A DNA stretch of 64,000 nucleotides, from NCBI RefSeq assembly GCF_018320785.1, contig NC_054881.1, positions 16,740,275 to 16,804,274 on the forward strand. The letters are read 5' to 3'. Positions 1 through 11,400 of the stretch are shown here, piece after piece. Position 1 is the first letter of the stretch. The number at the start of each line of letters is the position of its first letter. This stretch comes from Cheilinus undulatus (taxonomy: Eukaryota; Chordata; Actinopteri; Labriformes; Labridae). The notes under the pieces are model-generated. The model did no database searches. It saw only the letters and a program-made list of their open reading frames with translations, and was not told the origin of the DNA. The position numbers were made by a program, and so were the translations under genes.

Positions 1-261
1 GTATTTTTGTTTTTGTCAAAAAAAAGCTAAATAATATTGATCATGACTGATATATAAAATCAATTAAAGGGTAAAACACCTAAAGGGGTGACTACTTTTA
101 ACTGGCACTAGACTAACTTTAATAGAGTAAAGGTTAAGGTGTATCAGAATGGCCACGTCATCTTTACCTTCTTTTGCGTACGGCCCTCTGCTTGGTCAGA
201 TTAGAGCTGATGGAAACCCTAGTTTTATAGACAGGTTGGGTAGATATAGCTCAGTATTTAC
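1..261. other. Left-edge intron or 3' end of kelch gene, unresolved
   Basis: This stretch lies downstream of the last recognisable kelch exon on the minus strand. A possible acceptor near 228 would add only about eight residues before a stop, which would be an abrupt end for a kelch propeller. I therefore treat the stretch as intron with the true last exon or exons outside the window. Confidence 0.35.
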
Positions 262-2753
262 CTGTGTTGAGAACATGCAGGTCTTTACAGAAGTCTCCTC
301 CGACATCATAACCCCCGAACATAAACACCTGATCCCCAACCAGAGCAAAACTTTGACCACATCTACACAGAAAAAATGCAAACTCTTGAAACAGTGTAAC
401 CCTATATTTTATCCATAAAAAAATATAAAGAAGACCCAACAAATGTAAGGTAATCTTCCAACGTAAGATCACACACTGTGGCCTGAATATATGCAAATAT
501 TTTTCAATGTAATACAGTGAAAGAGTCATGTAATACATCACAGCTTAAACAGTTAGTGTCTCACAGAGCAGGAGGTAGAGAGCCGTTAGTTTTCACAGGT
601 GTCCAGGAGAGAGATACTGAAACACAAAAAGAGGAAATTAAAGACATTTGGTTTTTAGGGCTTGATGCTTTCATGAAAATTTAAAAGGACTAAGAATTAA
701 AGCAGAAACATGTGTGGACCTGTGTTAAAGACCATGAGGTCATCTGTTGGATTCCCTCCCACTTTTCCTCCGTAGACGTAGATGTTGTCTCCTACAGCCA
801 CAGAGCTGTGTCTGAGGGTCCTCAGGGCCACGCCTCCGACTGAGAGACAATCCCAGGTCAGAGTCACTGATAAGAAAGAAATTATTTGCTTTAGTGCTCG
901 GCTTATGTTGAAGTAGTAGTGATTCAACTTCACATAATTTGTTCTTTTTTACTTCTCTGATTGTGTAAAAACTGATTATCAAGTGTTTTTATGAGTTTCC
1001 ACTGCAACTGGTGCTTTGGGTATTAGAGTGCCCTCTGCTGGGGCAAATTAAGACCTGAGTGGTACAGCCCATGTGCCATAGCCTGTCTGCAGTATGCTGT
1101 CCTCATGCTAACTTTATTAGTAATAAAATAAGTTTGCTTTTCCTGGTAAAAGCACTGTTTATCTATTTCATGTGTTTGTGAGCATCTATGACATAATATT
1201 GATCCCTGATGATATTGATTAGTTGCTGAGTAACTTAAACTCACCACATTGTCAGGCTTTGCAATAGAACGGCTCTGCTTTTGATCTCAGTGGTGTAGCT
1301 TGTTAGCCAACACTTAGCTAAAGTGGAATTTTAAGCCTGGCGCAAATGAGAGTACACAAATACATACACCTAACTAGACTGGATATGTTTTTCTCCTCTC
1401 TTCCTGTAGCGGTCTCACCTATATCGAAGCTGTAGACTCCTGGGAGACACTCAGTGGCGTTGGGGCTGGACGCTCCTCCAAACAGATACAGCTTTCCATT
1501 TACAACACTTAAAAACAAGAGAGCAAAACGGACACTTAAAATGCACCTGCTGCTGGCTCTGCAGACCCCACTGACAATTAACTTTTCTACAGACCTTAGA
1601 GGTTCAGATTGTCTTGGTTACATTCTACAGAAACATAATAAGAGTCTAAAACTATACGCCTCTGTAGAGTGCTTTCCCAAACTTCAATATGCTGCAGCCA
1701 TAACCTGAGAATCTGAGGCCCACCAAAGCCATTGTACAGTCCCTATAAAAAGTATTGCAGTATAGTACACCAACACCCTGGTGTTGTATTTTACCACAGC
1801 GTGTGTCCTTCTCTCGCGGGGGGAACATCTCCACTCTGAGGAATCTCCTCCCACATCAAGTCATCAGGAGAGACTACAAACAACAGCAAACAACACTGGT
1901 TAGAGTGTTTTAGTCACAACAAAGACACCTTTATTTATAATTTACTCACTCACGGCAGAATGTTTTTTAGCAGAGCCAGCTGCTCTCAGCTGTTATGAGA
2001 TATTTATGGAGGACTAAATCTGTCCTTTTGGGCTAACAAATAAATGCATTCATTGGAATTTAAAATTATTTTTCTAATTGCAAAATGTTCAAAATGTGAT
2101 GCATGCAAACAACATAAAATGCAATGTAATCTTCGCATTTTTTTCCACTCAAAGGATTTTTCCCCTTTATCTGAGCCAATATCATGATTTAATTGGACTA
2201 TATATGAGTCATATTCAACTAGGTGTAGAGAAAACTGTAAGCACTGATCACCATAATGAGTTGGACATGTTTTAATTCATACCTGTTAGCATGTAGAAGT
2301 CATTGAAGTAAACAAGATTATCCTCCTAAAATTAACAGAGAATAAAATGGTTTATTTTCCAACCATCTCTCACTGTACAACCCAAAATTTTAAGAGCTTC
2401 TGTGACTAAATATCAACGATGATGCTGTAAAATAATGATCTAAATGCCATTTTTAAAAAAAGTCACCTCCTGGTTGATGGTGGAAGCTCCTCCGAACAGA
2501 AAGGCGACATTTCCCGCCACAGCTACAGCGTGACCGTGTCTGTGAGAGAAATCATTAAATCTCTTCCTGTTTTTTCTCCACTTACAGCTTTAAATGATAC
2601 GTTTATGACTCGAAACAGAAGCTAGATGAACCATTAATCTAGTCTTTGGCTGTTGTACATTTTAGAGAGGTATAAAGATAAAACGTCCCACCTTGGACTT
2701 GGAGCTTCTCCTCTCATCTCTCTCTCCATCCAGTGACCGCTGGCTAAAGCCAT
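262..2753 (-). CDS. Kelch-repeat protein, RABEPK/KLHDC-like (partial, 5' eight exons)
   Basis: Eight coding exons on the minus strand join in phase: 2753-2692, 2539-2467, 2325-2283, 1873-1795, 1507-1419, 866-720, 616-565 and 362-262. All junctions are GT-AG. Together they encode 215 residues before the next splice. The start ATG (2753-2751) has a good context (GAAAATGG) and opens with MALASGHW. Four kelch blades are visible, each with a glycine doublet near the end of a beta strand: FLFGG (about residue 34-38), YLFGG (93-97), YVYGG (145-149) and FMFGG (195-199). Conserved W/Y positions follow, as in MWEE and SWTP. Kelch blades form beta-propellers that bind partner proteins. RABEPK, a Rab9 effector, is the nearest family I can name, but a KLHDC relative is equally possible. 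Exon 262-362 ends in phase 1 at a clear donor, so at least one more exon is needed. None is convincing in 1-261, and the gene probably continues off the left edge. Confidence 0.82.
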
Positions 2754-3222
2754 TTTCACCTCTGCTGTCTCACAGCAACACAGACACACAGCTACATGAA
2801 CAAAAGCATGGATACAAAGTCAGCTGGCCAGTAGGAATCCAATTCTACAAGTTTTTTAGTTGGTGCATCTGTTTGACACCTTGCTTGCTTTCCCATAAAC
2901 CCAGTCACATTTCATAAATAGATTTGATTTGATGTGTTTTAAAATAATGGGTAAATAACCAATATTAAATAATTTAAAAAGCTCTTTTTTTCTTGAAAGG
3001 CATCTTATGACCCTCCTTATGACCCCTTGACTACTTATCTGACCAACCCCCACATTTCAACACTGCATGTAAATCTGAATGATGACAGAAATCAACCTTA
3101 AAATTAACCATCTCTTTGTCATACCAAATATATGATGTATTTAATAAATCTAGATGATTCAATTCCTTGCAGGACGACCGATCAGCCTTCTGCTTCAAAC
3201 AAACATCAGCAGATCAACCTAC

Positions 3223-3374
3223 CTGTTGAGGTTTTGTTTGTCTTGGAGTTGAAGCTTCTTTTTTAAAGCTACCGGTGAGTCACCCAGCTCTCAGTCTGAC
3301 AGCTGTCCTCTGTGTCTCAGCTTACAGGTGAGATACACTTTCCTCTCTCTGCAGGTACACTGTTGCTAAGCAAC
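3223..3374 (-). promoter_or_regulatory. Probable kelch-gene promoter and 5' UTR exon with an RFX X-box
   Basis: A perfect 13-base palindrome, GTTGCTAAGCAAC, lies at 3362-3374. It matches the X-box bound by RFX transcription factors. On the minus strand a strong donor (CAACAG then GTAGGT) ends a possible noncoding exon at 3223. An acceptor-like CAG sits a few bases before the kelch start codon at 2753. This arrangement puts the X-box just upstream of a plausible first exon. The palindrome itself is visible; the promoter role and the noncoding exon are inferred. Confidence 0.45.
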
Positions 3375-4703
3375 TTCTCTCAACACAATGGCGACAAGAG
3401 CAGGTCAGCATTAAAAAAAGAACTGATAGAAGAAAGAGAAATCATTCAGGATGCTGTGGATTTGAAACAGTAACCCACAAAATCAAACTCAGGCTTTGAC
3501 CTTTAATTTTAAAGGTAGTCAGCGCTTTTATGGTCCATTAGATATAAATAGATCTCATTATCATTCAGTGCATAAGAAGCTGACCCATCTGGACCAAAAG
3601 AGTGATTTATATTGATATGCACAGTGCATACCTGCTGGTGCATATCCATAAATCCTTTCTGACTTTACTATCCATTAAACTTTAAATGGGATCATAACTC
3701 ACAAAATGAGCATCATGCCGTATTAAAGAAGACTTTAAACTAGAGGTTGAGACCATAAACTCACTAGAAGAACATTTACTGAGGGCATAAATCTACTGAG
3801 AAGAAGCACTATTTAATCATAACCTTACTCCTGCTTCTATTTTAGGTAAGGTACACTTTAGGCCTGAATATAACACTTCCATGATTTCCTGACACCCCCA
3901 ATGTCAAAATGTGCTTTTGTTTTGATTGCTAGCCCAATAACTTGTTTTCATGTACATCTATGATGGATGTCTGTATAACAGATGATGCCCTCTAGTGTCT
4001 AACATAAGGAAGTGCATTTACTTACAGATTGATAGAAATTACCTGTAATCATGGGAAGAGGAAATTTTTGTCTTTTTTTTTTCCATCTGATAGTTTTGAA
4101 TATGTGTTTGGGATTTACAGGGACAAAAACAAGACTAACATTGCATTTAAATAAATAAGTAAACAAGTTGGCCCTGCCAGAGCATCTATCACTTTGTGCT
4201 GGACAGTATTTCTGCTCACTTTCTGCTTTTTTAAAACGCACAGTACGTTAAATTCCACCACCAGGGGGCTCTTAACCAAAACTAACATAAAACGACAATT
4301 ACAGACCAGCACTACCCATCGCTGCTGTTTACTTCTTGTTTTGAATTTATCTCTCTTCAATAGAAAACGCCACCACATAAGGCATATTTACCAACAGACA
4401 CAGTTTTGTTTATACTCATTAATTTCTTATGATAAGGGAGAAATGCAGTTAAAAAGGCACTTGCACATTTGCATTGCATATGGTCTCAGGATGCACGTGT
4501 GCCCGCTAGACTACACAAAATCCCTCTGTTAATAAATTTCTAAAGTTCATTTCTAAAAAAAAAAGAAAGGAATTTCAGGAGAGTCTGACTGCAGTCCTCA
4601 GATCTCCAACGCCTCCCTTGCAGACCACCACAGTGAGACGCTGCCCCTGTCAGAATGGATAGACATGCTGAAACTTTCTAAATAAAATGGGCTTAAACTC
4701 CTG

Positions 4704-4735
4704 GTTAGGGTTAGGGTTAAGGTAAGGGTTAAGAT
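4704..4735 (+). repeat. Short interstitial telomere-like tract
   Basis: Two exact TTAGGG units are followed by the degenerate units TTAAGG, TAAGGG and TTAAG. Such short tracts occur at old break-repair sites or arise by chance. This one is too short to indicate a former chromosome end. Confidence 0.55.
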
Positions 4736-4809
4736 ACCAAAAGTCAAGTCAAAATCCTGACTTGCAAAACTTGATTACAAAATGTTTGACAGGGCTGAGT
4801 TAACAGTTT

Positions 4810-5300
4810 GCTAACAGGAAAAAAGCTAGCCTGCCATGATAACACTCTAATGCAGCTAACACCGCTAAGACTTAAGAAAATTAAGCTACATTAGCAATGT
4901 ATTTTAATTACTTAGCTAACAAGAAAATATAATGCTAATGAAGCTAACCAAGATAGGTCAGCTACAAAGATAACGTGACTATGTAGCTAAATATAAGACT
5001 AACAAAGCTATGTTAGCTATGTAAGCTACATAGGTAATGTAGCTATGCAGCTGACAGCTAAATCTATGGCTAATGAAGCTGTGTTAACTATGTAAACTAC
5101 TTAGGAAACATAAGTACATTATTAACATTCGGTGGCTTAAGCTAAAGCAAACAAAGCTATGTTAGCTACGTTAGGTAATGCTATCTTTGCTTAAGCTAGA
5201 CTTAGCTACAATGATTCATATCATACATAGTAACTTGAACTATGTAGCGAGTGAAATATGTTAACTTAAGCTATGACCAACTACTTCTGAAACAGGCCTA
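4810..5300. repeat. GCTA/TAGC-rich decayed simple repeat
   Basis: The words gctaa, agcta and tagctatgt recur dozens of times at irregular spacing, for example around 4980-5060 and 5140-5220. The pattern looks like an old short-period tandem array degraded by substitutions and indels. No reading frame survives in it. Confidence 0.55.
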
Positions 5301-6490
5301 TAGCTACTTTAATCCCAGATCAGACATCTGACCTTTTTTCTGTTTTATCTATGAAATGTTGCTTAGTCTGTAACGTTTTCAGTACGGTTATTTCATGAAT
5401 CTAACTGCCTGCCTTTGTTTATGAAAAAGTTGAATAAAAAAAACCCTAAAATATAGGAAGGGTGACTTTTTGAAATTGATATAGATTCTTTGGTGCATAA
5501 TTTCTACACATTGTATCTTTAAAGGATGCTTTGTTTGGCTTTACCCCATTCTAGAGAAAACCATTAAATTGTCTCTGCATATGCAATCTCATAACATCAT
5601 CATCCACATTTTAAATCCATAAATCCAAGATCTTAAAAACTTTAAAAATGAATATAATCATAGAACAACTTGAACAGAAATATTGTGGAAGGGAGGAATT
5701 TTGCAGGCATGTCAGGTATCACAGAGATTCGTAGATCAAATGGACATCTGATTGACTTGCCTCCATATCCAGAGGTAGAAATGAGGGGTCCAAAAAAAGA
5801 AAAAAAAAAAACAAAACACAAACATAATAAAATTTTGTGACATGAATGTTTGTGTTTATTGATTTTGTTCCCCTCTGTTGACTTTCAGGGCCACCTATCC
5901 TATCCTCAAAATATAAACTAAAAACAATACACCATTTCTCTGTGATTATTTCTGAGATATAAATATTGCCTCTAAGTAGCATTTGGCTTGTTCACTGACT
6001 CATGTCTTTGGTTGCTTTTTTAAAAAAAAAGTTCATCTGTTGGGACACAGTCTGTGTGTGAAAATCTGTGGGCATGAACACTGATGCTCTGGTAAATCTG
6101 CTCACACACTTTCACATCTTATTTATTCAGACAAGATCAAACAGTTTCTGCATCTGAAATCAAACAAGTAAAACGATAGGAACCATGCAGAAAATTCTGG
6201 CTTTTATAATACCTGTGTATTGTGTCCTTGCAAGAATAAATTGTGTTTTTTATTTATTTATTCCAAGGCGTCTTGTTTTCATTTCCTGTGCATGCACATT
6301 TGCAGACCCTTCCTCCGTTGTGACCTAAAAAATAGAAAAGGGGAGAAAGAATCAAAAATCTTCTTTCTGATCCCCATTATTATAAGTGAACTGCATAATG
6401 ATAACATGGAGGTTGGAAATTAAAACGGATAAATCGGTGACAACGTGCCGCTCATGTTTAAACGGGTCGTCTCGTTCGTCGTCTGATTGA

Positions 6491-7051
6491 TGACGTAAGG
6501 CAAACAGTCACGTTTCCCACCGTCACCACTCATTTTTTTCTTCTAATCATGTTTTATTCAGACACACACACACTACCACACACACAGCACAACCACAGCC
6601 ACCGACACGTGATAAGTAAATTCGCCTCTGTCTGCCTCTGTCAAAGCAGCCGGAAGTTGTTTTTAAGAATAAAATTTACATGATGACAAATTTGTTAATT
6701 AATCTTTAACGTTGCAGATACGTAATATTTGGGATTCGATCACCTTTGTGAGCAATACATTACACTGTAGGAAATAAGAAATTTAGTTATGCGTTAAAAA
6801 CTATGTTATTATTATTTTTTGTTGCAAGGTCTTACTTCCGATGTGACGCCAGCTTTATCTTCAGTGCTTAAGCTTACAAGCCGATTTCTTTTTTCTCTCT
6901 AGCTATTCTAACATTGGCCTGGTTTGGTGGCATCTTAGTCAATGTTTTAAGCGATTTAATCAACATAAGACCCTAAAATGTCACTGCAACCTGTAATTGA
7001 CGGGACCGAACCTAATTGTTCAGATCAAGTTGAAAATATAAAACCGGAAGT
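6491..7051. promoter_or_regulatory. Cluster of CRE- and ETS-like motifs without an obvious gene
   Basis: TGACGTAA (a CRE/ATF-type site) lies at 6491-6498. CCGGAAGT, a core ETS/GABP site, occurs at 6650-6657 and again at 7044-7051. Another TGACG lies near 6842. Such sites are typical of housekeeping promoters, but I see no start codon with a following coding exon here. It could be a distal promoter or enhancer of mfsd14 or the start of a noncoding transcript. Confidence 0.3.
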
Positions 7052-8178
7052 AGAGTATGGTAGAAAAGAGGAAAATGCGAAACTGTTGTTAAATTAACCC
7101 TTAGCTGGTTCATTATTTGAAAAGTTAGAGCATGTGATAGCTGACAATACTCTTAAAATGAGAATGAGAATATGATGATGATATGATTAAGGAAAAATTT
7201 AGGCTATTTGAAAGATGCAAGGCCTTCTGGCAATGATTATTCAAAAGAAAAGAAACTAAAACTGTGAGCCTGTTATCATACCATCACTTATTATTTAAAA
7301 CACATTAATCCCCCCCAGTTAAATGTAAATTATAATTAAAGCATTATCTCTATCCATCTACTGACTGTAAGAAATTAAAATATGTGCAAGTACAATTTAC
7401 AGTACAATTTACATGTATTCAAGCTTTGCAGGGCATAATAAGAGCTAGTATTCAACTTCAACTTGAAAGAGATTTATTGGTAGAATTTCCATGATGACAG
7501 AAATGTTGCTAGTAGAGAGCATGCCAAAACTTGGACTACAATTAAGGGGCAAAAATTTACCTCAGTGTGTGACTTTGATATTTTTTGTCAGTTAATTCAT
7601 TTATTTTAGGTTGAAGACACAAGCATATTTAAAACCCATGACTTTACGTTTTTACAGGAGATGTATATATTGTGATACTTTTACTAATAAGAAGCCTTCG
7701 TGAGCTTTAAAGATAATTACCTTTAGCCTTCAGTTTCTATTAATTTCATAAACCTCTGGTGTGACAAAGGGAAATATTTCATGCATTTTAAACTCTCAAT
7801 CGTGACAAACTTAAATTCATCTGATTTATTTTAGAAACTGTCTACTAATTACCAGGTTATCCTTTAGTACCCATTTTGGTCTTGCTCTCTGATCAAATTA
7901 GTTGATTTTCTGTTTATGGTATTTGGATTCTCTTAAACTAGCTTGTTTTCCCTCATCTGTAGGCTTGCTTTTTGTTTTTACATCTTTGTTGTAGACCTTT
8001 AGTTCTGTTAAGTTTCTGTGAAGCCCTTATTTGCAATGTGTCAATGCATTAAACAAAGTAGAGCAGTTTCGACTTTTATCTTCTGCTACCATGGAAACTG
8101 GTGTGGTAAAACTTACACAATCTCTTGTGGATGTTACTGATTTTTTATGAGAAACACTTTTGATTTGAAGATGCCAAA

Positions 8179-8186
8179 CCGGAAGT
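8179..8186 (+). promoter_or_regulatory. ETS/GABP-type site in the mfsd14 promoter
   Basis: CCGGAAGT sits about 250 bases upstream of the mfsd14 start codon, at the edge of a locally GC- and CpG-rich stretch (about 8195-8515) that contrasts with the AT-rich surroundings. This fits a TATA-less CpG promoter. The promoter role is inferred from motif and position. Confidence 0.45.
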
Positions 8187-8404
8187 GCTATCCTAGTTCC
8201 GCGTAACTTGACCCTGTCCGTTGGTGTTCACGCGAGCTGCGGGCTGTCTGTCTGACCTGACGAGGGATCTAACGATAGACATTGTGGACGTTATCTCATC
8301 GCGGTTTGAATTACCATTATCCGTTGGGTCGGTTTTAGCCTTTTGGGGGGCTAAATACGGATTCATCCTGGAAGAATCCGGAGAACCGCGGATATCTACG
8401 CGGC

Positions 8405-8419
8405 ATGGTTGCTTCGTGA
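8405..8419 (+). other. Short upstream ORF ahead of mfsd14
   Basis: An ATG with a four-residue frame (MVAS, then stop) lies 20 bases before the mfsd14 start, in another frame. If it is inside the mature 5' leader it could dampen translation. The transcription start is not known from sequence alone. Confidence 0.35.
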
Positions 8420-8439
8420 CCCGCGGCAGGTGTGAAGAG

Positions 8440-11400
8440 ATGCCGGGGGAGCCGCCGGCGGGAACCGGCCGGGTGGTGCTGGTGAAGAAGATCGTCATGA
8501 AGGACGGAGCTGCGGTGAGTGGATGACCCGCCATTTTTATTTTATTCAATTAATTTCTTTTTAATGTACCAACCTGCAGGATTATTTATCATGCATTAAT
8601 CCAGTACATTAACGTTGCTTTCTGTCATTTAGACTACAATAAAATTCATTTAAATATTTTAGTTACACCTGCCTTCTACAGTTAGCTGTTACTGTTAGTG
8701 TATGACATAACAGTGTATTAAACTATCATGACGTATTGCATTTGGTTATGCGTAGAAAACAGCAAACATAAAAATATGATCAAACAAGCTCTATAGACAC
8801 ATTAACGGCGCATTTACCTACATTAAGAAGCTGTATTATCTCCATGCAAATGTGAATGATGTGTAATGATTATTTAAGGTATAAAAATGAATAAAAATGA
8901 GCCCGAGCACACCAGTATTGGTCTAAAATGGCTGTTTTCAGTCGTATGTGGCTGAATGGTTGTTGTAATGGAGACAGCAGAGCAGGTTTAATGTGGCCCT
9001 CAGTCAGCTCGGCTTAGTGTGAGGATGATGATGATGTGGATCCATTATCTGTTACATAACAGCTCAGTACACTGAGGGCAGGCGGAGACTGCAGATTCAA
9101 CACTGCACAGCCAGCCAGCGTCCATTTTAACAGCCCTGCTGAGACATAACAGACACATTTACATTGTTATAAAAGCATCAAGAGCTACAGCACTGGGCCT
9201 GATCCATTTTCTCTGATATCTGAAATGCCAGGGTAACAAAATAGGCCTTTTAAATTACCTTTATCTGGTTATATCAGACTCTTATTACAGCATTAACCAT
9301 TTTCTGCCTCCCATAATATAAACAGAATAAATATAAATGACTGCACTTTTTAAATTCACTGTTAGTCTGATGGATGACAAATCTAAGGATCAAATTTTGA
9401 TGAGCATTTTTTCATATTTTTAAAGCATATTTTATTGAATGAAAATTAACAGGCCTAACAGAAAAGGATTGATGGATGGGTTTAGTATTAAGGGACACAG
9501 TTGTTCATAGTAGAAGCTCTTCAAGCAGCATAAAGACAAAATGGGTAACAACACAACAAACCGGATTAATGTCTGAAACACAACAAAAACCTTTATTTCT
9601 ATAATATGCAGCAGGACGAGCCAAAAAAATTTATTGAAATAAATAATATCCGTTCATCTGCTATGTTTTCCCCTTTCTGAACAAGCAAAGGATAAATAAA
9701 GCAGATGGTTTCCCTTGATATTTAATCAGTGCTCTGTTTTGGCACCTATGTTATGTCTTCATTATTTTGGATAGTCTTGATTTAAAGTGTTTTTAAGACA
9801 AAAGGATGCGTATTTGTTTAAAAGTTACATTTTTAGGAAGGGCTCTTAATTCCCAGCATTTCAGGACCAGTTCAGCTTTTTTTTGTGCATGACTCACTTG
9901 GAAAGATACTATAAAGATTCCAACAATGTAGAAAGAGATTAAAAAAAAAAGCTGCTGTTTGGACATTTTTGGCACCTACCTTAATGATGAGATGTAAATA
10001 TCAAATGAAAAGACATGAACATCAGTTGTTTTAGATTGTAAATTAGACGTTTTCTATCATGTCTGAAATGTAGCTAAATATCCTTTGTGTATCTGATATT
10101 AATTAATTTTAAGTTATACCTAAAACTATAACTTTTGTAATTTACAGGGTGTAAACTTCAGATAAAGATAGTTTTGAAGATTATCATACCTTACATGATT
10201 TATATCTTAAGGATGCATAATACTGGACTTTTGCTTGATATGTCAATATTCAAACAATCATTTTAGCCAATATTGGTGTGAGAATGTAGTTATGTTGTTA
10301 GACCTGAAATATCATTCCTTAAAAAAACACTTTTAAGGACTGAGGATGAACAAAGAAAAAGACTTATGATTATGTGTGGCCTGTTTGTCCAGCCTGAAAT
10401 ACTACAACTCTCAACAACAACTAATTTATACAAATGGCAGATATTTGAAGCCAATATAGGCCAATATTTACAGCTGATGTAGGGTGATGTAGGTTGATAA
10501 TTACAGCTGATACAGGCAATTATTTACAGCCAAAATAGGTAGAAATTTACATTCAATATAGGCTGATATTTACATCAGATATTGGCCGATATTTATAGCT
10601 GATATAGGATGAATTTTACAGTTGATGTAGACCATTGTTTATGGCTGATATAGCCTGATATAAAATTGCAATATAGGCTGATATTTACAGCTGATATAGG
10701 CCAACAATTACAGCTTTTATAGACTACTTACTACCAATATAGGCAGATATTTAACAGCTGCTATAGGTGGACATGTACAGCTGATATGGGCTGATATTTA
10801 CTGATGTTATGGGCTGGTATGTACAGCCAATAAAGGCTGATATTTACAGCTGATAGAGGCTGATGTTTAGAGCTGATATTGCTTGATATTTAAGTAAAAT
10901 ACAGGCCAATATTTACAGCTGATAAAGGCCAATGAATTCAACTAATGTAGGCTATTTGCATCTGATAGAGGCCAATATTTACAGCCAATATCAGCTGTTA
11001 TTTATAGCTGATGTAGGCCAATAATTTCAACTAATATAAGCTATTTACAGCTGATATAGACCAATGTTTACAGCTGATATAGGCAGATATTTATAGCTGA
11101 ACTATCGGTAATTATTTTCAGAAAAATCGGAAAAAGAAAGATCTGCTGAAACCGATATTAAAAGGACAATTTTGTGCATTAGTCCTGTATCTTTATGTTA
11201 TTGGGGTTGCCTCCAGTTATTGAAGTAAATACACTGATATCTCTATAACTGATCCTTTACATGATTTAATACAGAGCCCGATATTTCAGCAGTGTATCAA
11301 TCTTTTTGTTGCCTTTATAAACTGCTAACCACGCAAAGATTTTTTCAGATACCTCTGCACTGACTTTTGAAACGGAATTTGAAAAGAAGGCACAAGATCC

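Larger units (their letters stand above)
3404..8439. other. Intergenic region between the kelch gene and mfsd14
   Basis: I found no convincing coding exon on either strand. The region holds a short telomere-like tract near 4705, a GCTA-rich decayed repeat at about 4810-5300, a CA-rich run near 6560-6595, and a group of CRE- and ETS-like motifs between about 6490 and 7051. The remainder is unique-looking AT-rich sequence. Confidence 0.6.

Noticed and set aside
215-228. Terminal kelch exon giving GFPSALI and a stop
   Set aside because: The acceptor is weak and the product would end the propeller abruptly, so a missing downstream exon is more likely.
8221-8439. N-terminal extension of mfsd14 upstream of 8440
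   Set aside because: The frame is open but has no in-frame ATG. CpG-rich leaders often lack stops by chance, and the extra residues match nothing in the family.
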